Shown here: in pieces, positions 1 through 8,998 of the stretch
Layout of the letters: every line of letters starts with the position of its first letter
How positions within the stretch are numbered: the stretch's first letter is position 1
DNA from: an uncultured Fimbriimonadaceae bacterium
Lineage (GTDB): Bacteria; Armatimonadota; Fimbriimonadia; Fimbriimonadales; Fimbriimonadaceae
Assembly: GCA_937961665.1 (NCBI GenBank)
Contig: CALGMO010000015.1
Coordinates: 1-36,744 of the forward strand
Reading direction: 5' to 3'
Length of the DNA: 36,744 bases
Notes under the pieces: generated by a model
Seen by the model: only the letters and a program-made list of their open reading frames with translations
What the model was told of the DNA's origin: nothing
Database searches by the model: none
Position numbers and translations under genes: made by a program

Positions 1-11
1 CGGGGCCACGG

Positions 12-41
12 TTGCATCGCCGGGTGCTCTCGCGGTATAGT
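12..41 (+). promoter_or_regulatory. Probable sigma70-type promoter of tRNA-Lys
   Basis: TTGCAT at 12-17 and TATAGT at 36-41 are separated by 18 bases, close to the -35/-10 consensus. Transcription would start near 48, about six bases before the tRNA, which suits a stable-RNA gene. Inferred from sequence alone. Confidence 0.55.
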
Positions 42-53
42 TCCTCGTCCCGC

Positions 54-129
<76 letters not shown>

Positions 130-859
130 GAGTGCAGGTTCCGGGACCCTAGCCTGCGACGGTGTCGGGTTGCCCTGAGGATGGTCGGGCGGCTTCCTGC
201 GTAGCTGAGCGGCTTTGAGAATCCCGCTGTGGGGGAGGGTCCCAGAATCATCGGCCTGCCGCTCGGGGCGTCAACGGCCGATCGGTCTCGGCCGTGTTGG
301 GCCGGAACCGCTGGCTCTCGCCACGGGCGGCGTGCCGCGTCTCTAGCAACCTCCGCAGACGGCCGGGGGCCGCGCATCCCCGGCGCTCCTCGCGTCGCAG
401 GGCCCGACGCACCGAACCGCACGTAGCGGGCGTGACTGGTGCGCCGGCCCGGCGATGGGCTCGGTTCGCAAGCCTCTCGGACGGAGAGCCTTGGGGGGAG
501 CGGCGGACCCAAGGACGGGTTGAAGGGCTCCTACACGGACGCCAGGAGGGCCAGCGGCGCACTGCAGGTTGATCGATTGGAGGCTGAACCTGGCAAGAGC
601 CCCTGCACGGACGGCAGGAGGGCCAGCTGCGCCCTGCAGGTTGATCGATTTGAGGGTGAACGTGGCAAGAGCCCCTGCACGGACGCCAGGAGGGCCAGCG
701 GCGGCGGACCCACGGCTCCGGTACCCCCTGGCCGGGCTCGCCGGCGATCGTCGCACGCCCCCGACCGGCAGCGTCGCGCTACCTCGAACGAAGGCGCCGG
801 GCCCGATGAGTGAAGATCACATCAGGGCAGAGCCCCGCCTCGCGCGGCGGCAAGCAGCG
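130..859. other. Non-coding spacer between tRNA-Lys and purE
   Basis: About 730 bases with no convincing gene. Open frames on both strands overlap one another, are rich in Arg, Ala and Gly, and have no ribosome binding site or recognisable domain, as expected of GC-rich non-coding DNA. The one clear structure is the 72-bp tandem repeat at 534-703, listed separately. Confidence 0.6.
534..703. repeat. 72-bp tandem repeat, two full copies and one partial
   Basis: Units begin at CACGGACG at 534, 606 and 678, giving an exact 72-base period. Copies 1 and 2 match at 66 of 72 positions by hand count, and the third stops after about 26 bases. The motif CTGCAGGTTGATCGATT lies in the middle of each full unit. 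A decayed version of the unit's end (GGGCTCCTACACGGAC) lies just upstream of copy 1, so the array was probably longer. Seventy-two is a multiple of three, so open frames run through it, but no start signal or domain supports translation. Confidence 0.85.
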
Positions 860-890
860 TTGGCACCGAGCGGTTCGGGTCGGGCATACT
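860..890 (+). promoter_or_regulatory. Possible purEK promoter
   Basis: TTGGCA at 860-865 and CATACT at 885-890 resemble -35 and -10 boxes, though the 19-base spacing is slightly long. The -10 ends 24 bases before the purE ATG, leaving a short leader with GGGGG about nine bases before the start. No purine riboswitch fold is visible in so short a leader. Confidence 0.4.
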
Positions 891-914
891 TGCCCATCAC
901 GGGGGTGTGCGGAC

Positions 915-1406
915 ATGGCGAACGACAAGCCGCTCGTTGGCGTGATCATGGGTTCGAAGAGCGACTGGGAGACGATGCGGCACGCCTGCGAGGTTCTGGA
1001 ACAGTTCCGGGTGCCCTATGAGAAGCGGGTGGTGAGCGCGCACCGCACTCCCGAGCTGATGGCGGAGTACGCGCGGACCGCCCGCAACCGAGGCCTGGAG
1101 GTGATCATCGCCGGCGCCGGGGGAGCGGCGCACCTTCCCGGCATGACCGCAGCCCACACCACCCTGCCCGTGCTCGGCGTGCCGGTCCAGAGCAAGGCGC
1201 TGAATGGACTCGACTCGCTGCTCTCGATCGTGCAGATGCCGGCGGGGATCCCGGTGGCCACCTTGGCGATCGGCCAGGCGGGAGCAAGGAACGCCGGCCT
1301 GCTCGCTGTCTCGATCCTTTCGACCAGCAGGCCGGAGCTGGCGCGGGAGCTGCAGGCCTTTCGCGACCGGCAGACCAAGGCCGTCTTGGAGGACGCGCTG
1401 GAGTGA
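915..1406 (+). CDS. purE: 5-(carboxyamino)imidazole ribonucleotide mutase PurE
   Basis: PurE class I converts N5-carboxyaminoimidazole ribonucleotide to 4-carboxyaminoimidazole ribonucleotide in de novo purine synthesis, in the cytoplasm. The 163-aa product has the usual length. Family signatures are present: GSKSDW at residues 13-18, SAHRTP with the catalytic His at 43, and [12 protein letters not shown] forming the nucleotide-binding loop. The ATG at 915 is preferred over an upstream in-frame start at 810 because the homologous core begins with [11 protein letters not shown] a few residues after it and the putative promoter lies between the two. The stop codon overlaps the purK start in the sequence GTGA, so translation is probably coupled. 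Confidence 0.97.
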   Translation: MANDKPLVGVIMGSKSDWETMRHACEVLEQFRVPYEKRVVSAHRTPELMAEYARTARNRGLEVIIAGAGGAAHLPGMTAAHTTLPVLGVPVQSKALNGLDSLLSIVQMPAGIPVATLAIGQAGARNAGLLAVSILSTSRPELARELQAFRDRQTKAVLEDALE

Positions 1407-2536
1407 CGCCGATTCTGCCCGGGTCCACGATCGGGGTCTTAGGGAGCGGACAGCTGGGGCGGATGCTCGCCATCGCCGCCCGCCGCATGGGCTACCGGGT
1501 GCACACGCTGTCGCCGGACCGCGACAGCCCGACGGGACAGATCGCCGATCGGGAGGTCGTGGCCGCCTACGACGACCTGGACGCCGTGAGGGAGTTCGCG
1601 GCCGGCGTCGACGTGGTGACCTTCGAGTTCGAAAACGTCTCCTCGCAGGCCGCGGAGGCGGCCGAGTCCCTGGTGCCGGTCAGGCCCTCGGGATCCGTCC
1701 TGCGCACGACCCAGAACCGTCTGCGGGAGAAGCGCTTCCTGAGCGAGGGCGGCTTTCCGTGTCCCCGATTCGCCGAAGTCCGCTCGGAGGAGGAGCTGGC
1801 GCGGGCCGCCGCGGAGGTCGGTCTGCCCGGCGTGCTCAAGACCGCGGGCTTCGGATACGACGGCAAGGGCCAGAGGATCGTGAGGTCTCTCGGAGAACTG
1901 AAGGCGGCGTGGGCGGAGCTGGGCGCATGCCCCGCCATCCTGGAGCAGTTCGTGGAGTTCGAATGCGAGCTGTCGGTGGTCGCCGCACGTGGGACCGACG
2001 GTTCGTTCGCGCACTACGGAGCGGTCTGGAACACGCACCGCAACCACATCCTGGATGTGACCGTATCGCCCGCCCCCTTGCCAGAACCCGTGCGTCGCGA
2101 GGCTGCGGAACTGGCTCGGGCGATCCTCGAGGCCCTGGACGTGGTCGGGGTGCTCTGCGTGGAGATGTTCCTCGCTCCCCGAGGAAGGCTGTTGGTGAAC
2201 GAGCTGGCGCCCAGGCCGCACAACTCCGGGCACTTCACGTTCGACGCCTGCGTCACCAGCCAGTTCGAGCAGCAGCTGAGGGCGGTCTGCGGCCTGCCGC
2301 TCGGCTCCACCGAGCAGACGAGGCCGGCGGCGATGGCGAACCTGCTCGGGGACCTCTGGAGCCGGGGAGAGCCCGACTGGGAGTCGGCCCTGCGTTTCCC
2401 GGAGGTCAAGCTGCACCTGTACGGCAAGGCGGAGGCGCGGCCGGGCCGCAAGATGGGGCACCTCACGGCGCTCGCCGAAACGGGCGCGAAGGCGCGGGAG
2501 ACGGTCCTCTCCGCCCGCGACGCTCTGATCCGTTGA
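1403..2536 (+). CDS. purK: 5-(carboxyamino)imidazole ribonucleotide synthase PurK
   Basis: PurK is the ATP-grasp enzyme that carboxylates aminoimidazole ribonucleotide with bicarbonate and ATP and passes the product to PurE. The 377-aa protein has the N-terminal [11 protein letters not shown] pre-ATP-grasp motif, FEFENV around residue 75, the ATP-binding loop [12 protein letters not shown] near 150, and the metal-binding signature [11 protein letters not shown] followed by [11 protein letters not shown]. It starts with GTG overlapping the last bases of purE, so the pair is one operon. Length and motifs are normal. No further purine gene follows within 800 bases. Confidence 0.97.
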   Translation: MTPILPGSTIGVLGSGQLGRMLAIAARRMGYRVHTLSPDRDSPTGQIADREVVAAYDDLDAVREFAAGVDVVTFEFENVSSQAAEAAESLVPVRPSGSVLRTTQNRLREKRFLSEGGFPCPRFAEVRSEEELARAAAEVGLPGVLKTAGFGYDGKGQRIVRSLGELKAAWAELGACPAILEQFVEFECELSVVAARGTDGSFAHYGAVWNTHRNHILDVTVSPAPLPEPVRREAAELARAILEALDVVGVLCVEMFLAPRGRLLVNELAPRPHNSGHFTFDACVTSQFEQQLRAVCGLPLGSTEQTRPAAMANLLGDLWSRGEPDWESALRFPEVKLHLYGKAEARPGRKMGHLTALAETGAKARETVLSARDALIR

Positions 2537-3344
2537 CCGATCCAGCCGCCTCGCACGCGACCCCGGGGCGGATCGCTCGACCGGTCAATTCCCGGTTCCG
2601 CCGCCAAGCAACCGACCGGATTCGATCAGGAGACGAGGCTGGGAGGTGCCTTGGCCGATGGCGATCCCAGCCCCTCGGTTGGTTGTGTCTTCCGGAAGCG
2701 GATGCGGCGGCGGATCGATGGAGCCTTCGGCCGTCCAGTGCGCTCGGCTGGGGGGCTCCCTAGACGCCGACCACAAGCTGCACGCCCCGGAACTCTTCTT
2801 GGATCGCGGGACTCCGCCTCGGCGGAAAGCGGGCGGGCGGATGAAGTCGGGGTGTCGAGAGACAGAGCATCCGGGAGGCTTTCCAGCGAGTGGAGCGGTA
2901 TGGATTGGTGAGACGCTCGCCCTTGGCCGCGAGGATGGGGCGACGAGAGTTTTGGTAGGGTGCGGCGCCGTTCTTGGCTCTGGCTACCTCATCTTGCCCA
3001 TCCGCCGGCGCAGGAACGCGCGCCTAACGACTGCATCTCCGCACCAGGGCTTGACGGAGCCCCGAGCGAACAGGGAGGCCGCCCGTCGGGTTGGGGGCGC
3101 CGGGAGAGGCGCAGCGGAGTCAGTCGTTTCCGCGCTGTCTGCAGTGGAGCCTGCCGATCTTCGACGATCCCCCGATCAGCCTCCGAGCTGAAACTCAAGG
3201 AGGTGAGTCCTGGGTGCGGAAGAAGGGGCTCGTCGTGGCCCTGGTGGTCAGGACTTCGATCGCGGAGGCCAAGGTCCGAGACGCCCACAAACGCCCGGCG
3301 GCACAGGACCGAGCCTTCTGCCCGGGTTCGGCTCGTCCATCTTC
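2537..3344. other. Non-coding spacer downstream of purK
   Basis: About 800 bases without a supportable gene. The longest + strand frame (2646-3191) has a biased Arg/Gly/Pro/Ser composition, no ribosome binding site and no recognisable domain. I see no tRNA, clear terminator or repeated unit. It may hold decayed coding sequence, but nothing recognisable remains. Confidence 0.5.
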
Positions 3345-3373
3345 TTGAGGAAGCAAATCGGAAAAACCATAAT
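3345..3373 (+). promoter_or_regulatory. Probable promoter of the lipoprotein gene
   Basis: TTGAGG at 3345-3350 and CATAAT at 3368-3373 are exactly 17 bases apart. A strong Shine-Dalgarno AAGGAGG follows at 3378-3384. The region is also noticeably AT-rich compared with its surroundings. Confidence 0.5.
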
Positions 3374-3395
3374 AGGCAAGGAGGCAAATTTGAGG

Positions 3396-4160
3396 ATGAG
3401 AACAACTTTGGCATGGCTGGCGCTTGCCGGCCTTCTCGGACTCCTCGGCACGACAGGCTGTGGAGGAGGAGGCGGTGGCGGGAGCTCCGTTCCGTCGGTG
3501 TACCGAGGCACGTGGTACGGCGGGTTCGAGGACGGCGACGGCGTGCTCAACGTGATCGAAATGACGGTCTCGGACAAGGGGACGGTGTCCGGAAAGGCCC
3601 GCGAGCCCGGCTCCGCGACCACGGGAGCACCGGTAACGAGCTTGTCCGGCAGTGTCTCAGCCGGCGGCATCCTTTCGCTGAAGCTGAAACACCCCGACGG
3701 AACCACTCAGACCGTGGCCGGTGTGGCGAGCTTGGCCGGGAACGGTGTGCTGCTCAGCATGGAAGTGGTGCCCGACCCGGCCCATCCGAACGAGAAGATC
3801 ACCATTCCGTTCGATCGTCAGCGGGCAACGGACCTTCCTGGGCCGCTGAGCGGGGAGATTCGGATCGAGGTGGCTCCCGGCAACGTTCTCACGATGCCGG
3901 TGCAGTCTGCCCAAGGCGTCGTAGGCGGACGCATGGTGGTCGTCGTGCAGACTTCCGAAGGACCGGTTGCGGTCGAGACCCGGCTCGGAGACGACGCCGC
4001 GGGGGCGAACAAGAGGGTCATCGGGTGGTCCCCCGACGGCCGGGTGTTGTTCGGCACTTACACGGCGGGAGTCGATTCCATCCGGGCGGAAGTGGACCTC
4101 CAGTGGGAGGAGAACGGGACCGAGCACACCGCCCACGCTACGATCGACCTGCAGCGCTGA
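3396..4160 (+). CDS. Putative secreted lipoprotein, function unknown
   Basis: A 254-aa protein with an N-terminal export signal: Arg-2, a hydrophobic stretch of about 16 residues, then a lipobox-like LGTTGC with Cys at residue 22, followed by a run of seven glycines as a flexible tether. The -3 and -2 residues (Thr, Thr) are not the classic Leu/Ala, so lipidation is likely but not certain. The mature part alternates short beta-type stretches (YRGTWYGGF, LNVIEMTVSDKGTVSG, GILSLKLKHPDG), suggesting a beta-sandwich or barrel. I do not recognise a named family. AAGGAGG at 3378-3384 could serve this ATG (11-base gap) or an in-frame TTG at 3390 (5-base gap). A hairpin follows the gene. Confidence 0.75.
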   Translation: MRTTLAWLALAGLLGLLGTTGCGGGGGGGSSVPSVYRGTWYGGFEDGDGVLNVIEMTVSDKGTVSGKAREPGSATTGAPVTSLSGSVSAGGILSLKLKHPDGTTQTVAGVASLAGNGVLLSMEVVPDPAHPNEKITIPFDRQRATDLPGPLSGEIRIEVAPGNVLTMPVQSAQGVVGGRMVVVVQTSEGPVAVETRLGDDAAGANKRVIGWSPDGRVLFGTYTAGVDSIRAEVDLQWEENGTEHTAHATIDLQR

Positions 4161-4210
4161 GGGCGAGACCCGAGGGTCAATCGCCTTGGGTCCGCGCGCC
4201 AACGGGGCTT

Positions 4211-4254
4211 GGCCGGCTCGGCCGGATGAAACGGCAGAGCCGGCCGAATCGTTT
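4211..4254 (+). terminator. Probable rho-independent terminator after the lipoprotein gene
   Basis: GGCCGGCTC (4211-4219) pairs perfectly with GAGCCGGCC (4237-4245) across a 17-base loop and is followed by GAATCGTTTT. The T-run is short, but the hairpin sits 50 bases after a stop codon and before an independent ribosome binding site. Confidence 0.5.
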
Positions 4255-4325
4255 TCCATGAGAGTCCGGCCGGACCGACCGGCACGCGGCGGGCGACGTC
4301 GGACGCACTCAAAGGAGGATCGAAA

Positions 4326-5747
4326 ATGCTCGCAGGAATCTGGATGGGGGTGGCGCTGGCGCAGGCGGGCGCCTCGGCCCCGGAGATCACGGTGTACAAC
4401 CAAGGCTTCGCCTTGGTGAAGGAGGTGCGGAGGCTGGAGCTCAAGCCGGGCCGCCAGCTGATCCGCGTGGAAGACGTCGCGGCGCTGATCGAGCCGAACA
4501 GCGTGGGCGTGCGCAAGCTGCAGGGGGCGGGGGACTTCCTCGTGCTGGAGCAGAACTACCAGTACGACCTGATCAGTCCGTTGGCGATCCTGAACAAGGC
4601 GGTGGGGCAGAAGGTGCGCTTCATCCGTCTGTTGCAGAACGGGCAGAAGGACGTGGTCACCGGCACGCTCCTCAGCTCCCCGACGGCCGTGGTGAACCCT
4701 GCCGGCGAGGGGGCACACACCACCTACAACGGCCTGGTGATCCGCACCGACGACGGGCGGATCCTGCTCAACCCCACGGGCGAGATCGAGGTGATGCAGA
4801 TCCCCGAGGGGATGATCAGCAAGCCGACCCTCGTGTGGGACGTGGAGGCCCAGGCCGGCGCCGTCGAGGCCGAGCTGAGCTACCTGACCCGCGGCATGAC
4901 CTGGTCGGCCGACTACGTTCTGACCCTGGACGGCTCGGGCAAGGCCGGCCTGATCGGCTGGGTGACCCTGAACAACTCGAGCGGCGCCACCTTCAAGGAC
5001 GCCAGGCTCAAGCTGCTCGCCGGCGACGTGCAGCGCGTCGAGACCCAGCGCATGGGCCTCCGCGGAGGAGTAGGCGGAGCGATGCCGATGATGGCCAAGG
5101 CCGATCAGTTCCAAGAGGAGTCGCTCTTCGAGTACCACCTGTACACGCTGCAGCGGCCCGCGACGGTGCGCAACAAGGAGACCAAGCAGATCCAGCTCTT
5201 GGCGGGCGACGGCGTGCCGGTGGAGAAGAAGCTGATCGTGGACGCGATGCGGGACTTCGGCCGCTACTTCCCCAGCGAGGGCGAGTTCGGCACCGGGAAC
5301 CTGAAGCCGCAGGTCCGTGTGGAGTTCGTCAACTCGGAGAAGAACGGTCTGGGAATGCCTCTGCCCAAGGGCAACGTCAAGGTGTACCAGCGAGACTCGA
5401 GCGGGTCGGTCCAGATGCTCGGGGAGGACGCCATCGACCACACGCCGAAGGACGAGCGGATCTCGCTGGTCGTGGGGCGGTCGTTCGACGTGGTCGCGGA
5501 GCGCCGCCGCACGAACTTCCGCCGCCTCGCGCCCACGACCGTGGAGGAGTCGTTCGAGATCGAGGTGCGGAACCGCAAGTCGACGCCCGAGACCGTGCAC
5601 GTCTACGAGCGCCGCTACGGCGACTGGAGGATCACCCAGAAGTCCCAGGACTTCGTGAAGCTGGATGCGAACACGATTGACTTCGTGGTGCAGCTGAAGG
5701 CCGGCGAATCGAAGAAGGTCAGCTACACGGTGATCACGTCCTGGTGA
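4326..5747 (+). CDS. DUF4139 domain-containing protein
   Basis: A 473-aa protein whose whole mature length resembles the DUF4139 family. The N-terminus (ITVYNQGFALVKEVRRLELKPG) matches the opening strand pattern of these proteins. The middle contains the typical LTYLTRGMTWSADY-like segment (here SYLTRGMTWSADYV near 180-193), and the end is rich in beta strands (VHVYERRYGDWRI, VQLKAGESKKVSYTV). A short hydrophobic N-terminus ending in ALAQAGASA suggests export. AAAGGAGG at 4311-4318, seven bases before the ATG, fixes the start. The family has no established biochemical role that I can name with confidence; many members are secreted or outer-surface proteins. No partner gene is obvious next to it. 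Confidence 0.85.
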   Translation: MLAGIWMGVALAQAGASAPEITVYNQGFALVKEVRRLELKPGRQLIRVEDVAALIEPNSVGVRKLQGAGDFLVLEQNYQYDLISPLAILNKAVGQKVRFIRLLQNGQKDVVTGTLLSSPTAVVNPAGEGAHTTYNGLVIRTDDGRILLNPTGEIEVMQIPEGMISKPTLVWDVEAQAGAVEAELSYLTRGMTWSADYVLTLDGSGKAGLIGWVTLNNSSGATFKDARLKLLAGDVQRVETQRMGLRGGVGGAMPMMAKADQFQEESLFEYHLYTLQRPATVRNKETKQIQLLAGDGVPVEKKLIVDAMRDFGRYFPSEGEFGTGNLKPQVRVEFVNSEKNGLGMPLPKGNVKVYQRDSSGSVQMLGEDAIDHTPKDERISLVVGRSFDVVAERRRTNFRRLAPTTVEESFEIEVRNRKSTPETVHVYERRYGDWRITQKSQDFVKLDANTIDFVVQLKAGESKKVSYTVITSW

Positions 5748-5791
5748 CTGGGGCTTGAATCCTAAGCACCCTCGGGAAGCTCTTGCTTGGT

Positions 5792-6148
5792 ATGAGTCAA
5801 GCTGTGAAGCCATTGAAAACGCAGGACTTTGAGACGGAGGTCCTGAACAACTCGAAACCCGTCTTGCTGGACTTCTGGGCGCCGTGGTGCGGCCCCTGCC
5901 GCATGGCCAAGCCGATCCTGGAGCAGGCCGCGGCCACGTTCGGCGACACGGTGGACGTGCGCACCGTGAACGTGGACGAGGAGCCCGCGCTGGCTAGGGC
6001 GTTCGGCGTGCAGAGCATCCCGACCATGGTCCTGATGAAGGACGGCAAGCCGATCGACGCCTGGGTGGGCGTGCAACCGTACGATGCGCTGGTGAAGCGC
6101 GTGGAGGCCAAGGCCGGTCTGCCCCCACGCGTTCTCCGGCTCAACTGA
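5792..6148 (+). CDS. Thioredoxin
   Basis: A 118-aa cytoplasmic thiol-disulfide oxidoreductase of the thioredoxin family. The active site WCGPC lies at residues 32-36 inside DFWAPWCGPCRM. The cis-proline motif SIPTMVLMKDGK and the VNVDEEP strand typical of thioredoxins are also present. There is no signal peptide. The ATG at 5792 is preferred; an in-frame TTG at 5783 would add three residues. No strong ribosome binding site is visible. A GC-rich hairpin follows the stop codon. Confidence 0.95.
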   Translation: MSQAVKPLKTQDFETEVLNNSKPVLLDFWAPWCGPCRMAKPILEQAAATFGDTVDVRTVNVDEEPALARAFGVQSIPTMVLMKDGKPIDAWVGVQPYDALVKRVEAKAGLPPRVLRLN

Positions 6149-6170
6149 ACTCGCTCCTCCGGAGAAGGCT

Positions 6171-6202
6171 GGAGGCTCCCAGGGCGACGCCCGGGGGCCT
6201 CC
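6171..6202 (+). terminator. GC-rich hairpin after thioredoxin, possible terminator
   Basis: GGAGGCTCCC (6171-6180) pairs with GGGGGCCTCC (6193-6202) over ten positions with one G-U pair, around a 12-base loop that could pair further. There is no T-tract, so termination is plausible rather than certain. Confidence 0.4.
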
Positions 6203-6289
6203 TCGCTCGCATGGACGCGGCCTTGGGAGAACTCGGCGCCCCCCCGGCATCCTGCGAGCCCGCCGGGCATCGTGGGGGCTCCTCTTCGG

Positions 6290-6295
6290 TACGAT
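6290..6295 (+). promoter_or_regulatory. -10 element TACGAT just before a start codon
   Basis: TACGAT ends five bases before the ATG at 6301, so transcription would begin at or next to the start codon. No ribosome binding site is present, so the mRNA would be leaderless. The same layout is seen before 21104. Confidence 0.45.
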
Positions 6296-6300
6296 GGGCC

Positions 6301-7887
6301 ATGCCGAGGATCGAGGCCGGCCCGGTCCGCCTTTGCACGTACGAAACCTGGGAACTCACCGCCGAGCTGGCGTCGGCGCCTGCGGACCCTTTCGAGCCGG
6401 ACCCGGCCTTCCTCGAGTGGACCACCCCCGCGGGCGCAACGAGAAGGGCCGGAGCGTTCTGCGACTCGGAGGATGGACGGGTTTTCCGAGCCAGGATTCT
6501 GCCGACGGACCCCGGCCCGCACCGATGGCGGCTCCGCAGCAGGGAAGGGCGCCTGCTGGCGGAGGGCGGCTTCGAGGCCGAACCGGGCGGGCATCCGGGC
6601 ATGGTGAGGGCGGAGGGCTGGCGGTTCGTGTGGTCGTCGTCGGGTCGGCCGTTCTTCTTCAACTCCACCACCGCCTACCTGATGGCCGGGCTGAGCGACG
6701 CGAGGATCGACCAGGCGCTGGAGAGACTGGCCGGGTACCGGATCGACCGCATCCGAGTGGCGCTGTGCCCCTCGAGGCAGATCGACGGCGGGCGGTGGAA
6801 CGAGCCACAGGTGAAAGAGCGGGACGACTTCACCTTCCGCTATGGCCCTTGGCCCGCCCGGAATCCGGCCGACTCCCTCCACCCCTCCTACGACCCGAGC
6901 CGATTCGATCTGGGCCACTGGAGGAAGTTCGAACGGCTCCTGCGCCGCGCCGACGAGCTGGGCATCGCCGTGCAGGCAGTGTTCTTCGTGGACGGGCAGG
7001 AGGCGCAGAACTACCCTTTCGATCGCGATCGGGCCGGCGACGACCCGCTCGAGGAACGGTACTTCCGGTACGCGGTCGACAGGCTGGCGGCTTTTCCGAA
7101 TGTGGAGTGGTGCGTGACGAACGAGTGGGCCCTGTTCCGCCCCGACGAGTGGGTTGAGGCCGTTGGTGCGCGCCTCGCGGCCTACGACCCTTACGGGCAT
7201 CTTCTGAGCGTTCACGGGCACGGCCACTTTCCGTTCCGGTCCAGCCCTTGGTGCACGCACGCCCTGTACCAGTGCTGGGACGAGCACGGCTCGCATCCGT
7301 TCCTGCTGCGGGCCCAACGGGACCAGGAGGCTGCGGAACAGCCCAAGCCGCAAGTGAACGAGGAGTTCGGGTACGAGGACCACTACGCCGCGTGGGGAGA
7401 AGGCAGGCGGAGCCCAGCCAGGGATGCGGACTCGCGAATCCGGCTGGCTTGGGAGATGCGGATGGCCGGAGCCTTCTGCACCACGGGGGAGTCGGCGGCC
7501 GACGGCAGAGGGGGCTGGATCAACGGCCTGCGCGACGGAGACAGCCGCCTCCTGCAGGGCCACCTCTGGATGCGCGCGTTCTTCGAGACGATGGATTGGT
7601 CGGCCATGGCGCCGGCCGAGGCATCGGGCCACGCCTACGCCCTGGCGAACCCACGTGGGGAAGTCGCCGTGTACGGCTTCGGGGAGGGGTGGACCGCCGT
7701 GCCCCTGCCGCATGCCGGACCCTGGGACGTGGATCGCTTCAGCCCGTGGACGGGCGAGTGGGCGGCGGTGCACCGGGGGGCTGCGCTCGAGCGGGACCCG
7801 TGGACCGGCCCCGGGGCGGTGCTTCCGACGCTTCACGCCGGCCGCCCGGTGGCATACCGCATCCGGCCCTCGGAGGGAACCGGCTGA
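6301..7887 (+). CDS. DUF5060/DUF4038 family putative glycoside hydrolase
   Basis: A 528-aa protein with an N-terminal beta-sandwich of the DUF5060 type (about residues 5-95, including FRARILPTDPGPHRWRL), followed by a DUF4038-like (beta/alpha)8 barrel. In the barrel, PFFFNSTTAYLM stands in for the usual opening strand, and ALERLAGYRIDRIRVALCP, VEWCVTNEW and VNEEFGYEDHY provide candidate catalytic acidic residues. Families of this type act on plant or microbial glycans; the substrate here cannot be read from sequence. No signal peptide is seen, so it may be cytoplasmic. The ATG at 6301 is chosen because a -10 element directly precedes it and the domain begins there; the open frame extends to 6211 with no support. 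Confidence 0.8.
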   Translation: MPRIEAGPVRLCTYETWELTAELASAPADPFEPDPAFLEWTTPAGATRRAGAFCDSEDGRVFRARILPTDPGPHRWRLRSREGRLLAEGGFEAEPGGHPGMVRAEGWRFVWSSSGRPFFFNSTTAYLMAGLSDARIDQALERLAGYRIDRIRVALCPSRQIDGGRWNEPQVKERDDFTFRYGPWPARNPADSLHPSYDPSRFDLGHWRKFERLLRRADELGIAVQAVFFVDGQEAQNYPFDRDRAGDDPLEERYFRYAVDRLAAFPNVEWCVTNEWALFRPDEWVEAVGARLAAYDPYGHLLSVHGHGHFPFRSSPWCTHALYQCWDEHGSHPFLLRAQRDQEAAEQPKPQVNEEFGYEDHYAAWGEGRRSPARDADSRIRLAWEMRMAGAFCTTGESAADGRGGWINGLRDGDSRLLQGHLWMRAFFETMDWSAMAPAEASGHAYALANPRGEVAVYGFGEGWTAVPLPHAGPWDVDRFSPWTGEWAAVHRGAALERDPWTGPGAVLPTLHAGRPVAYRIRPSEGTG

Positions 7888-7928
7888 TCGGGAAGGGGTC
7901 CCGCCCAGCGGTCCAACGGCGGGGCCGG

Positions 7929-7934
7929 TAGACT
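7929..7934 (+). promoter_or_regulatory. -10 element TAGACT before the desaturase gene
   Basis: TAGACT matches the TAnnnT pattern seen before several genes here and is the only -10-like site in the 91-base gap after the preceding stop codon. Transcription would start near 7941. Confidence 0.35.
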
Positions 7935-7978
7935 CTCATGGATGGTCCGTGTCGGAGCGCTCGGACCTTGAAACGAAC

Positions 7979-8998
7979 ATGACCGAGATCGCCTGGCAGC
8001 AGCTGCTCAAGCCCTATCGCACCCCCGACGCGCGCAAGGCTTGGACGCAGGTTTTCAACACTATCCCCCCGTTCCTCTTGCTCTGGGTTGCGACCCTGTA
8101 CTGCGCCTCGCGGGAGTGGTGGCTTCCGATGGTAGCGGTCGGCTTGGCCGCGGCCGGATTCATGATCCGCACGTTCATCCTGTTCCACGACGCGGGGCAC
8201 GGCTCGTTCTTTCCCTCCAAGCGTGCGAACGAGATCTTCGGCTTCTGGGCGGGCGCGTTGGCCTTCACGCCGAGCCATCAGTGGTGGCACAGCCACGCGA
8301 TCCACCACGGCTCCGCGGGAAACCTCGACCGGCGGGGCACCGGCGACGTGCTGACCCTCACGGTGCGCGAGTACCTGGCCTTGCCCTGGTGGAAGAAGGT
8401 CGGCTACCGGATCATGCGGAACCCGCTGTTCCTGTTCACGGTCGGGCCGCTGTTCGTGTTCGGCATCGCCTACCGCTTTCCGACGCGCTCCGACGGGCCG
8501 AAGGAGCGCAGGAGCGTTCTGCTCACCGACCTGTTCCTGATCGCTTGGGCGGTGGGGTGGAGCCTGCTGTTCGGCTGGAAGGCGTACCTGATCGCCCAGC
8601 TCCTCGTGCTGCTGGTTGCCACGGCCTCCGGCGTGTGGCTGTTCTACGTGCAGCACAACTTCCCGGGAACCTACTGGGAGCACAAGGACCGCTGGAGCTA
8701 CTACGACGCCGCGCTGGATGGCAGCTCGTTCTACAAGCTTCCGAAATGGCTCGACTGGATCACGGGGCACATCGGCTACCACCACATCCACCACCTGAGC
8801 AGCCGGATCCCGAACTACAACCTGGTGCGGTGCTACGAGGAGCTGCCCGAGCTGCACGTGAAGCCGATGACCCTGCGCGACAGCCTGAAGTGCCTGAGCA
8901 TCCGCCTGTGGGACGAGGATACCGGCGAGATGGTCGGCTGGTCGGCTCTGAAGCGCCACCGTTCGCCGAGCTCCGGCGCGTCCTCCCAGCGGGCCTGA
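7979..8998 (+). CDS. Membrane fatty acid desaturase
   Basis: A 339-aa integral-membrane di-iron desaturase that inserts double bonds into acyl chains of membrane lipids. All three histidine boxes are present: HDAGH at residues 70-74, HSHAIHH at 104-110, and HIGYHHIHH at 264-272. Two pairs of hydrophobic segments lie around residues 25-66 and 175-222, the family's usual topology. The sequence is closest in feel to acyl-lipid omega-6/delta-12 desaturases, but regiospecificity is an inference. The start is uncertain: a GTG at 7949 in the same frame would add ten residues and lies closer to the -10 element, and neither has a good ribosome binding site. Electron donors (ferredoxin or similar) are not encoded nearby. 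Confidence 0.92.
   Translation: MTEIAWQQLLKPYRTPDARKAWTQVFNTIPPFLLLWVATLYCASREWWLPMVAVGLAAAGFMIRTFILFHDAGHGSFFPSKRANEIFGFWAGALAFTPSHQWWHSHAIHHGSAGNLDRRGTGDVLTLTVREYLALPWWKKVGYRIMRNPLFLFTVGPLFVFGIAYRFPTRSDGPKERRSVLLTDLFLIAWAVGWSLLFGWKAYLIAQLLVLLVATASGVWLFYVQHNFPGTYWEHKDRWSYYDAALDGSSFYKLPKWLDWITGHIGYHHIHHLSSRIPNYNLVRCYEELPELHVKPMTLRDSLKCLSIRLWDEDTGEMVGWSALKRHRSPSSGASSQRA

Noticed and set aside
343-813. Open frames on both strands through the 72-bp repeat that would encode 24-residue repeat proteins
   Set aside because: The unit is a multiple of three, so all frames stay open by chance in GC-rich DNA; there is no ribosome binding site, start context or domain.
3657-5813. 718-codon minus-strand frame opposite the lipoprotein and DUF4139 genes
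   Set aside because: It is a shadow of real + strand genes with high GC; its His/Val/Leu/Arg-rich translation has no domain.
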